A stretch of 64,000 bases of DNA. Source: Arenicola marina. Lineage: Eukaryota; Annelida; Polychaeta; Arenicolidae. The notes beneath the pieces are model-generated. The model was not told the origin of the DNA, did no database searches, and saw only the letters and a program-made list of their open reading frames with translations. The stretch lies in assembly GCA_964019135.1 (NCBI GenBank), contig OZ025255.1, positions 248,001 through 312,000 on the forward strand. The letters run 5' to 3'. Each line of letters starts with the position of its first letter. Positions within the stretch are counted from its first letter, which is position 1. This document shows positions 1 to 8,440 of the stretch, piece after piece. The position numbers were made by a program, and so were the translations under genes.

Positions 1-1010
1 GTGGCGAGGGATTACTCCGGTGTGTCCTGATGGCGGCGTGGCGAGGGATTACTCCGGTGTGTCCTGATGGCGGCGTGGCGAGGGATTACTCCGGTGTGTC
101 CTGATGGCGGCGTGTCGAGGGATTACTGCGGTGTGTCCTGATGGCGGCGTGGCGAGGGATTACTCCGGTGTGTCCTGATGGCGGCGTGGCGAGGGATTAC
201 TCCGGTGTGTCCTGATGGCGGCGTGGCGAGGGATTACTCCGTGTGTGTCCTGATGGCGGCGTGGCGAGGGATTACTCCGGTGTGTCCTGATGGCGGCGTG
301 GCGAGGGATTACTCCGGTGTGTCCTGATGGCGGCGTGGCGAGGGATTACTCCGGTGTGTCCTGATGGCGGCGTGGCGAGGGATTACTCCGGTGTGTCCTG
401 ATGGCGGCGTGGCGAGGGATTACTCCGGTGTGTCCTGATGGCGGCGTGGCGAGGGATTACTCCGGTGTGTCCTGATGGCGGCGTGGCGAGGGATTACTCC
501 GGTGTGTCCTGATGGCGGCGTGGCGAGGGATTACTCCGGTGTGTCCTGATGGCGGCGTGGCGAGGGATTACTCCGGTGTGTCCTGATGGCGGCGTGGCGA
601 GGGATTACTCCGGTGTGTCCTGATGGCGGCGTGGCGAGGGATTACTCCGGTGTGTCCTGATGGCGGCGTGGCGAGGGATTACTCCGGTGTGTCCTGATGG
701 CGGCGTGGCGAGGGATTACTCCGGTGTGTCCTGATGGCGGCGTGGCGAGGGATTACTCCGGTGTGTCCTGATGGCGGCGTGGCGAGGGATTACTCCGGTG
801 TGTCCTGATGGCGGCGTGGCGAGGGATTACTCCGATGTGTCCTGATGGCGGCGTGGCGAGGGATTACTCCGGTGTGTCCTGATGGCGGCGTGGCGAGGGA
901 TTACTCCGATGTGTCCTGATGGCGGCGTGGCGAGGGATTACTCCGGTGTGTCCTGATGGCGGCGTGGCGAGGGATTACTCCGGTGTGTCCTGATGGCGGC
1001 GTGGCGAGGG
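1..1010. repeat. 37-bp GC-rich minisatellite array (27 full copies plus stub)
   Basis: Each unit opens with GTGGCGAGGG, has ATTACTCCGGTGTGTCC in the middle and closes with TGATGGCGGC, for a period of exactly 37 bp. Units start at 1, 38, 75, 112 and so on. One unit near 240 carries a single extra base (CTCCGTGTGTG instead of CTCCGGTGTG), which shifts the later starts by one. The last full unit starts at 964, and a 10-bp stub ends at 1010. Visible variants are few: the unit at 112 has GTGTCGAGGG and ACTGCGG, and two units near 831 and 905 have CTCCGATG. The period is not a multiple of three, so no frame repeats and coding is unlikely. Each unit has four CpG sites and four closely spaced G runs. 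The array is cut by the window start, so its full length is unknown. Confidence 0.98.
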
Positions 1011-1138
1011 AGTGGAGACCTGTGCGGAGGGATACATTCCAGTCGCATCCTATCAACCTTCGTCCGGATTTTTTAGGACTCGATAATTATCTACAGATTA
1101 CATGTTGTTTTTGCTGAATGTGGCCATGCATTGAAATG

Positions 1139-1152
1139 TTTCTCCTCTTCAG
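1139..1152 (+). promoter_or_regulatory. Possible 3' splice acceptor
   Basis: The sequence TTTCTCCTCTTCAG followed by GACATTGAG fits a pyrimidine tract plus AG acceptor. A possible branch-point region (TTGCTGAATG) lies about 35 bp upstream. If used, the exon would read Asp-Ile-Glu in one frame before TAA and, one base later, an ATGAG. This is a motif match only. Such motifs occur by chance in AT-rich DNA, and no donor or upstream exon is visible because the upstream side is the 37-bp array and then the window edge. Confidence 0.22.
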
Positions 1153-1243
1153 GACATTGAGTAATGAGTCCGCTTTCCATATATTTACGGCGGTCGATCA
1201 TGCTTGCTTCCATTCCATTCTGGTGATTCATGTTACTATGGAC

Positions 1244-1249
1244 AATAAA
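1244..1249 (+). promoter_or_regulatory. AATAAA polyadenylation-signal-like hexamer
   Basis: A canonical AATAAA occurs in the context GGACAATAAAACATATAG, about 92 bp after the possible acceptor at 1152 and about 40 bp before the 42-bp array begins. Its order relative to the acceptor and stop codons is right for a short terminal exon. No clear GT-rich downstream element is seen before the array, although the array itself supplies GGGGTGT within about 60 bp. It may be a chance hexamer. Confidence 0.28.
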
Positions 1250-1270
1250 ACATATAGAAGAAAATCGCTG

Positions 1271-1280
1271 TCGATATCGA
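1271..1280. other. Perfect 10-bp palindrome TCGATATCGA next to the array edge
   Basis: TCGATATCGA equals its own reverse complement. It ends 6-7 bp before the first recognisable base of the 42-bp array. It could be an incidental palindrome or a break-prone or protein-binding site at the junction. The sequence alone does not decide this. Confidence 0.6.
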
Positions 1281-1589
1281 ATTTTATCAGTCTTGCCGTC
1301 CCTGGGGTGTAAGCCCTAGCTATCTCAGTCAGTCTTGCCGTCCCTGGGGTGTAAGCCCTAGCTATCTCAGTCAGTCTTGCCGTCCCTGGGGTGTAAGCCC
1401 TAGCTATCTCAGTCAGTCTTGCCGTCCCTGGGGTGTAAGCCCTAGCTATCTCAGTCAGTCTTGCCGTCCCTGGGGTGTAAGCCCTAGCTATCTCAGTCAG
1501 TCTTACCGTCCCTGGGGTGTAATCCCTAGCTATCTCAGTAAGTCTTGCCGTCCCTGGGGTGTAAGCCCTAGCTATCTCAGTCAGTCTTG

Positions 1590-3136
1590 CCGTCCCTGGG
1601 GTGTAGGCCCTAGCTATCTCAGTAAGTCTTGCCATCCCTGGGGTGTAAGCCCTAGCTATCTCAGTCAGTCTTGTGGTCCCTGGGGTGTAAGCCCTAGCTA
1701 TCTCAGTCAGTCTTGTGGTCCCTGGGGTGTAAGCCCTAGCTATCTCAGTCAGTCTTGTGGTCCCTGGGGTGTAAGCCCTAGCTATCTCAGTCAGTCTTAC
1801 CGTCCCTGGGGTGTAGGCCCTAGCTATCTCAGTCAGTGTTGCCGTCCCTGGGGTGTAAGCCCTAGCTATCTCAGTCAGTCTTACCGTCCCTGGGGTGTAA
1901 GCCCTAGCTATCTCAGTCAGTCTTGCCGTCCCTGGGGTGTAGGCCCTAGCTATCTCAGTAAGTCTTGCCGTCCCTGGGGTGTAAGCCCTAGCTATCTCAG
2001 TCAGTCTTGCCGTCCCTGGGGTGTAAGCCCTAGCTATCTCAGTCAGTCTTGCCGTCCCTGGGGTGTAAGCCCTAGCTATCTCAGTCAGTCTTGCCGTCCC
2101 TGGGGTGTAAGCCCTAGCTATCTCAGTCAGTCTTGCCGTCCCTGGGGTGTAAGCCCTAGCTATCTCAGTCAGTCTTGCCGTCCCTGGGGTGTAAGCCCTA
2201 GCTATCTCAGTCAGTCTTGCCGTTCCTGGGGTGTAAGCCCTAGCTATCTCAGTCAGTCTTGCCGTCCCTGGGGTGTAAGCCCTAGCTATCTCAGTCAGTG
2301 TTGCCGTCCCTGGGGTGTAAGCCCTAGCTATCTCAGTCAGTCTTGCCGTCCCTGGGGTGTAAGCCCTAGCTATCTCAGTCAGTCTTGCCGTCCCTGGGGT
2401 GTAAGCCCTAGCTATCTCAGTCAGTCCTGCCGTCCCTGGGGTGTAAGCCCTAGCTATCTCAGTCAGTCTTGCCGTCCCTGGGGTGTAAGCCCTAGCTATC
2501 TCAGTCAGTCTTGCCGTCCCTGGGGTGTAAGCCCTAGCTATCTCAGTCAGTCTTGCCGTCCCTGGGGTGTAGGCCCTAGCTATCTCAGTAAGTCTTGCCG
2601 TCCCTGGGGTGTAAGCCCTAGCTATCTCAGTCAGTCTTGCCGTTCCTGGGGTGTAAGCCCTAGCTATCTCAGTCAGTCTTGCCGTCCCTGGGGTGTAGGC
2701 CCTAGCTATCTCAGTAAGTCTTGCCGTCCCTGGGGTGTAAGCCCTAGCTATCTCAGTCAGTCTTGCCGTCCCTGGGGTGTAGGCCCTAGCTATCTCAGTA
2801 AGTCTTGCCATCCCTGGGGTGTAAGCCCTAGCTATCTCAGTCAGTCTTGTGGTCCCTGGGGTGTAAGCCCTAGCTATCTCAGTCAGTCTTGTGGTCCCTG
2901 GGGTGTAAGCCCTAGCTATCTCAGTCAGTCTTGTGGTCCCTGGGGTGTAAGCCCTAGCTATCTCAGTCAGTCTTACCGTCCCTGGGGTGTAGGCCCTAGC
3001 TATCTCAGTCAGTGTTGCCGTCCCTGGGGTGTAAGCCCTAGCTATCTCAGTCAGTCTTACCGTCCCTGGGGTGTAAGCCCTAGCTATCTCAGTCAGTCTT
3101 GCCGTCCCTGGGGTGTAGGCCCTAGCTATCTCAGTC
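1590..3136. repeat. 1176-bp offset duplication (28 units)
   Basis: A marker series appears twice at an offset of 1176 bp. It consists of CCATCCC, three TTGTGGTCC units, a TTACCGTCC unit followed by GTAGGCC, a TGTTGCC unit and another TTACCGTCC. The first CCATCCC is at about 1632 and the second at about 2808. Similarity covers at least about 1590-1960 and 2766-3136. Edges cannot be set exactly because flanking units are consensus-like. Confidence 0.8.
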
Positions 3137-4320
3137 AGTCTTGCCGTCCCTGGGGTGTAAGCCCTAGCTATCTCAGTCAGTCTTGCCGTCCCTGGGGTGT
3201 AAGCCCTAGCTATCTCAGTCAGTCTTGTGGTCCCTGGGGTGTAAGCCCTAGCTATCTCAGTCAGTCTTGCCGTCCCTGGGGTGTAAGCCCTAGCTATCTC
3301 AGTCAGTCTTGCCGTCCCTGGGGTGTAAGCCCTAGCTATCTCAGTCAGTCTTGCCGTCCCTGGGGTGTAAGCCCTAGCTATCTCAGTCAGTCTTGCCGTC
3401 CCTGGGGTGTAAGCCCTAGCTATCTCAGTCAGTCTTGCCGTCCCTGGGGTGTAAGCCCTAGCTATCTCAGTCAGTCTTGCCGTCCCTGGGGTGTAAGCCC
3501 TAGCTATCTCAGTCAGTCTTGCCGTCCCTGGGGTGTAAGCCCTAGCTATCTCAGTCAGTCCTGCCGTCCCTGGGGTGTAAGCCCTAGCTATCTCAGTCAG
3601 TCTTGCCGTCCCTGGGGTGTAAGCCCTAGCTATCTCAGTCAGTCTTGCCGTCCCTGGGGTGTAAGCCCTAGCTATCTCAGTCAGTCTTGCCGTCCCTGGG
3701 GTGTAAGCCCTAGCTATCTCAGTCAGTCTTGCCGTCCCTGGGGTGTAAGCCCTAGCTATCTCAGTCAGTCCTGCCGTCCCTGGGGTGTAAGCCCTAGCTA
3801 TCTCAGTCAGTCTTGCCGTCCCTGGGGTGTAAGCCCTAGCTATCTCAGTCAGTCTTGTGGTCCCTGGGGTGTAAGCCCTAGCTATCTCAGTCAGTCTTGC
3901 CGTCCCTGGGGTGTAAGCCCTAGCTATCTCAGTCAGTCTTGCCGTCCCTGGGGTGTAAGCCCTAGCTATCTCAGTCAGTCTTGCCGTCCCTGGGGTGTAA
4001 GCCCTAGCTATCTCAGTCAGTCTTGCCGTCCCTGGGGTGTAAGCCCTAGCTATCTCAGTCAGTCTTGCCGTCCCTGGGGTGTAAGCCCTAGCTATCTCAG
4101 TCAGTCTTGCCGTCCCTGGGGTGTAAGCCCTAGCTATCTCAGTCAGTCTTGCCGTCCCTGGGGTGTAAGCCCTAGCTATCTCAGTCAGTCCTGCCGTCCC
4201 TGGGGTGTAAGCCCTAGCTATCTCAGTCAGTCTTGCCGTCCCTGGGGTGTAAGCCCTAGCTATCTCAGTCAGTCTTGCCGTCCCTGGGGTGTAAGCCCTA
4301 GCTATCTCAGTCAGTCTTGC

Positions 4321-5010
4321 CGTCCTTGGGGTGTAAGCCCTAGCTATCTCAGTCAGTCTTGCCGTCCCTGAGGTGTAAGCCCTAGCTATCTCAGTCAGTC
4401 TTGCCGTCCCTGAGGTGTAAGCCCTAGCTATCTCAGTCAGTCTTGCCGTCCCTGGGGTGTAAGCCCTAGCTATCTCAGTCAGTCTTGCCGTCCCTGGGGT
4501 GTAAGCCCTAGCTATCTCAGTCAGTCTTGCCGTCCCTGGGGTGTAAGCCCTAGCTATCTCAGTCAGTCTTGCCGTCCCTGGGGTGTAAGCCCTAGCTATC
4601 TCAGTCAGTCTTGCCGTCCCTGGGGTGTAAGCCCTAGCTATCTCAGTCAGTCTTGCCGTCCCTGGGGTGTAAGCCCTAGCTATCTCAGTCAGTCTTGCCG
4701 TCCCTGGGGTGTAAGCCCTAGCTATCTCAGTCAGTCTTGCCGTCCCTGGGGTGTAAGCCCTAGCTATCTCAGTCAGTCCTGCCGTCCCTGGGGTGTAAGC
4801 CCTAGCTATCTCAGTCAGTCTTGCCGTCCCTGGGGTGTAAGCCCTAGCTATCTCAGTCAGTCTTGCCGTCCCTGGGGTGTAAGCCCTAGCTATCTCAGTC
4901 AGTCTTGCCGTCCTTGGGGTGTAAGCCCTAGCTATCTCAGTCAGTCTTGCCGTCCCTGAGGTGTAAGCCCTAGCTATCTCAGTCAGTCTTGCCGTCCCTG
5001 AGGTGTAACC
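4321..5010. repeat. 588-bp offset duplication (14 units)
   Basis: The series CGTCCTTGG followed by two CCCTGAGGTG units occurs at 4321-4440 and again at 4909-5010, an offset of 14 units. The preceding CAGTCCTGCC units at 4190 and 4778 keep the same offset, so the duplicated segment extends to the left. Confidence 0.75.
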
Positions 5011-5040
5011 CCTAGCTATCTCAGTCAGTCTTGCCGTCCC

Positions 5041-6720
5041 TGGGGTGTAAGCCCTAGCTATCTCAGTCAGTCTTGTGGTCCCTGGGGTGTAAGCCCTAGC
5101 TATCTCAGTCAGTCTTGTGGTCCCTGGGGTGTAAGCCCTAGCTATCTCAGTCAGTCTTGCCGTCCCTGGGGTGTAAGCCCTAGCTATCTCAGTCAGTGTT
5201 GTGGTCCCTGGGGTGTAAGCCCTAGCTATCTCAGTCAGTCTTGTGGTCCCTGGGGTGTAAGCCCTAGCTATCTCAGTCAGTCTTGTGGTCCCTGGGGTGT
5301 AAGCCCTAGCTATCTCAGTCAGTCTTGCCGTCCCTGGGGTGTAAGCCCTAGCTATCTCAGTCAGTCTTTTGGTCCCTGGGGTGTAAGCCCTAGCTATCTC
5401 AGTCAGTCTTGCCGTCCCTGGGGTGTAAGCCCTAGCTATCTCAGTCAGTCTTGCCGTCCCTGGGGTGTGAGCCCTAGCTATCTCAGTCAGTCTTGTGGTC
5501 CCTGGGGTGTAAGCCCTAGCTATCTCAGTCAGTCTTGCCGTCCCTGGGGTGTAAGCCCTAGCTATCTCAGTCAGTCTTGCCATCCCTGGGGTGTAAGCCC
5601 TAGCTATCTCAGTCAGTCTTGTGGTCCCTGGGGTGTAAGCCCTAGCTATCTCAGTCAGGCTTGCCATCCCTGGGGTGTAAGCCCTAGCTATCTCAGTCAG
5701 TCTTGTGGTCCCTGGGGTGTAAGCCCTAGCTATCTCAGTCAGTTTTGTGGTCCCTGGGGTGTAAGCCCTAGCTATTTCAGTCAGTCTTGCCGTCCCTGGG
5801 GTGTAAGCCCTAGCTATCTCAGTCAGTCTTGCCGTCCTTGGGGTGTAAGCCCTAGCTATCTCAGTCAGTCTTGCCGTCCCTGAGGTGTAAGCCCTAGCTA
5901 TCTCAGTCAGTCTTGTGGTCCCTGGGGTGTAAGCCCTAGCTATCTCAGTCAGTCTTGTGGTCCCTGGGGTGTAAGCCCTAGCTATCTCAGTCAGTCTTGC
6001 CGTCCCTGGGGTGTAAGCCCTAGCTATCTCAGTCAGTGTTGTGGTCCCTGGGGTGTAAGCCCTAGCTATCTCAGTCAGTCTTGTGGTCCCTGGGGTGTAA
6101 GCCCTAGCTATCTCAGTCAGTCTTGTGGTCCCTGGGGTGTAAGCCCTAGCTATCTCAGTCAGTCTTGCCGTCCCTGGGGTGTAAGCCCTAGCTATCTCAG
6201 TCAGTCTTTTGGTCCCTGGGGTGTAAGCCCTAGCTATCTCAGTCAGTCTTGCCGTCCCTGGGGTGTAAGCCCTAGCTATCTCAGTCAGTCTTGCCGTCCC
6301 TGGGGTGTGAGCCCTAGCTATCTCAGTCAGTCTTGTGGTCCCTGGGGTGTAAGCCCTAGCTATCTCAGTCAGTCTTGCCGTCCCTGGGGTGTAAGCCCTA
6401 GCTATCTCAGTCAGTCTTGCCATCCCTGGGGTGTAAGCCCTAGCTATCTCAGTCAGTCTTGTGGTCCCTGGGGTGTAAGCCCTAGCTATCTCAGTCAGGC
6501 TTGCCATCCCTGGGGTGTAAGCCCTAGCTATCTCAGTCAGTCTTGTGGTCCCTGGGGTGTAAGCCCTAGCTATCTCAGTCAGTTTTGTGGTCCCTGGGGT
6601 GTAAGCCCTAGCTATTTCAGTCAGTCTTGCCGTCCCTGGGGTGTAAGCCCTAGCTATCTCAGTCAGTCTTGCCGTCCTTGGGGTGTAAGCCCTAGCTATC
6701 TCAGTCAGTCTTGCCGTCCC
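5041..6720. repeat. 840-bp tandem duplication (2 x 20 units)
   Basis: A run of 20 units is present twice in direct tandem, about 5041-5880 and 5881-6720. Shared private markers at an 840-bp offset include CAGTCTTTTGGTCC (5364/6204), GTGTGAGCC (5466/6306), CAGGCTTGCCATCC (5656/6496), CAGTTTTGTGG (5741/6581) and CTATTTCAG (5772/6612). I saw no difference inside the repeated run apart from the edges, so the duplication is recent or recently converted. Confidence 0.92.
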
Positions 6721-7739
6721 TGAGGTGTAAGCCCTAGCTATCTCAGTCAGTCTTGCCGTCCCTGAGGTGTAAGCCCTAGCTATCTCAGTCAGTCTTGCCG
6801 TCCCTGGGGTGTAAGCCCTAGCTATCTCAGTCAGTCTTGCCGTCCCTGGGGTGTAAGCCCTAGCTATCTCAGTCAGTCTTACCGTCCCTGGGGTGTAAGC
6901 CCTAGCTATCTCAGTCAGTCTTGTGGTCCCTGGGGTGTAAGCCCTAGCTATCTCAGTCAGTCTTGTGGTCCCTGGGGTGTAAGCCCTAGCTATCTCAGTC
7001 AGTCTTGTGGTCCCTGGGGTGTAAGCCCTAGCTATCTCAGTCAGTCTTGCCGTCCCTGGGGTGTAAGCCCTAGCTATCTCAGTCAATCTTGCCGTCCCTG
7101 GGGTGTAAGCCCTAGCTATCTCAGTCAGTCTTGTGGTCCCTGGGGTGTAAGCCCTAGCTATCTCAGTCAGTCTTGTGGTCCCTGGGGTGTAAGCCCTAGC
7201 TATCTCAGTCAGTCTTGCCGTCCCTGGGGTGTAAGCCCTAGCTATCTCAGTCAGTCTTGCCGTCCCTGGGGTGTAAGCCCTAGCTATCTCAGTCAGTCTT
7301 GTGGTCCCTGGGGTGTAAGCCCTAGCTATCTCAGTCAGTCTTGTGGTCCCTGGGGTGTAAGCCCTAGCTATCTCAGTCAGTCTTACCGTCCCTGGGGTGT
7401 AAGCCCTAGCTATCTCAGTCAGTCTTGTGGTCCCTGGGGTGTAAGCCCTAGCTATCTCAGTCAGTCTTGTGGTCCCTGGGGTGTAAGCCCTAGCTATCTC
7501 AGTCAGTCTTGTGGTCCCTGGGGTGTAAGCCCTAGCTATCTCAGTCAGTCTTGCCGTCCCTGGGGTGTAAGCCCTAGCTATCTCAGTCAGTCTTGTGGTC
7601 CCTGGGGTGTAAGCCCTAGCTATCTCAGTCAGTCTTGCCGTCCCTGGGGTGTAAGCCCTAGCTATCTCAGTCAGTCTTGCCGTCCCTGGGGTGTAAGCCC
7701 TAGCTATCTCAGTCAGTCTTGTGGTCCCTGGGGTGTAAG

Positions 7740-8440
7740 CCCTAGCTATCTCAGTCAGTCTTACCGTCCCTGGGGTGTAAGCCCTAGCTATCTCAGTAAG
7801 TCTTGCCGTCCCTGGGGTGTAAGCCCCAGCTCTCTCAGTCAGTGTTGCCGTCCCTGGGGTGTAAGCCCTAGCTATCTCAGTAAGTCTTGCCGTCCCTGGG
7901 GTGTAAGCCCTAGCTATCTCAGTCAGTGTTGCCGTCCCTGGGGTGTAAGCCCTAGCTATCTCAGTCAGTCTTGCCGTCCCTGGGGTGTAAACCCTAGCTA
8001 TCTCAGTCAGTCTTGCCTTCCCTGGGGTGTAAGCCCTAGCTATCTCAGTCAGTGTTGCCGTCCCTGGGGTGTAAGCCCTAGCTATCTCAGTCAGTCTTGC
8101 CGTCCCTGGGGTGTAAGCCCTAGCTATCTCAGTCAGTCTTGCCGTCCCTGGGGTGTAAGCCCTAGCTATCTCAGTCAGTCTTGTGGTCCCTGGGGTGTAA
8201 GCCCTAGCTATCTCAGTCAGTCTTACCGTCCCTGGGGTGTAAGCCCTAGCTATCTCAGTAAGTCTTGCCGTCCCTGGGGTGTAAGCCCCAGCTCTCTCAG
8301 TCAGTGTTGCCGTCCCTGGGGTGTAAGCCCTAGCTATCTCAGTAAGTCTTGCCGTCCCTGGGGTGTAAGCCCTAGCTATCTCAGTCAGTGTTGCCGTCCC
8401 TGGGGTGTAAACCCTAGCTATCTCAGTCAGTCTTGTGGTC
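7740..8440. repeat. 462-bp offset duplication (11 units)
   Basis: The marker CCCCAGCTCTCTCAG, flanked by CAGTAAGTC units, occurs at about 7824 and again at about 8286, exactly 11 units later. The same marker set reappears near 13571 inside the 1.34-kb family, so this module has also been copied at a distance. Confidence 0.8.

Larger units (their letters stand above)
1011..1286. other. Single-copy spacer between two satellites
   Basis: This is the only stretch in the window that is not tandemly repeated. It is AT-richer than either array. It contains, in plus-strand order, a T-run at 1070-1075, a polypyrimidine tract ending in CAG at 1150-1152, an in-frame GAC ATT GAG TAA just after it, an AATAAA hexamer at 1244, and a perfect palindrome at 1271-1280. 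Read together these could be the last exon and 3' end of a plus-strand gene whose preceding intron holds the 37-bp array, but nothing confirms transcription. A 64-codon plus frame from the ATG at 1118 runs into the array and has no recognisable domain. I recognise no transposon ends, tRNA or conserved protein here. Confidence 0.9.
1228..7086 (-). other. Long stop-free minus frame of 14-residue repeats, probably not a gene
   Basis: Reading the minus strand, a single frame is open across this interval (1952 codons from a TTG at 7086; about 1759 codons from the first ATG at 6507-6505). The same phase stays open upstream to the TAA made by GTTTAAG near 8530. The product would be LTEIARAYTPGTAR repeated with substitutions mainly at the Gly-Thr-Ala positions (GTT, GMA, SGT, PRT). 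The frame leaves the array at 1287 and ends at 1228 with a unique 19-residue tail rich in hydrophobic residues (DFLLYVLLSIVT). There is no signal peptide, and I recognise no promoter or known domain. A 42-bp period preserves phase automatically and the consensus codons are few steps from a stop, so openness is weak evidence. The plus strand is also largely open over the same units. I consider it a repeat artefact unless transcription is shown. Confidence 0.2.
1287..8440. repeat. Homogeneous edge block of the 42-bp array
   Basis: Units here keep exact 42-bp spacing with no visible indels and mostly zero or one substitution from the consensus. The diverged CCAGTTCTGG family is absent, while the TTGTGGTCC family is common (for example 1670-1760, 2850-2940, 5060-5300, 6900-7020, 7290-7510). 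This is more uniform than anything to its right. Several internal duplications of whole numbers of units are nested inside it and are listed separately. Confidence 0.85.

Noticed and set aside
1-1010. C/D-box snoRNA-like motifs (TGATGG, CTGA) in the 37-bp unit
   Set aside because: The C-box match is poor, there is no proper D-box spacing or terminal stem, and the motif simply recurs with the repeat.
1011-1286. Transposon end or LTR fragment in the spacer
   Set aside because: No terminal inverted repeats, target-site duplication or polymerase-like coding was seen.
1118-1312. 64-codon plus frame starting MWPCIEMF
   Set aside because: It begins in the spacer before the acceptor-like motif, ends at the first TAA of the array, and shows no recognisable domain or conserved signal.
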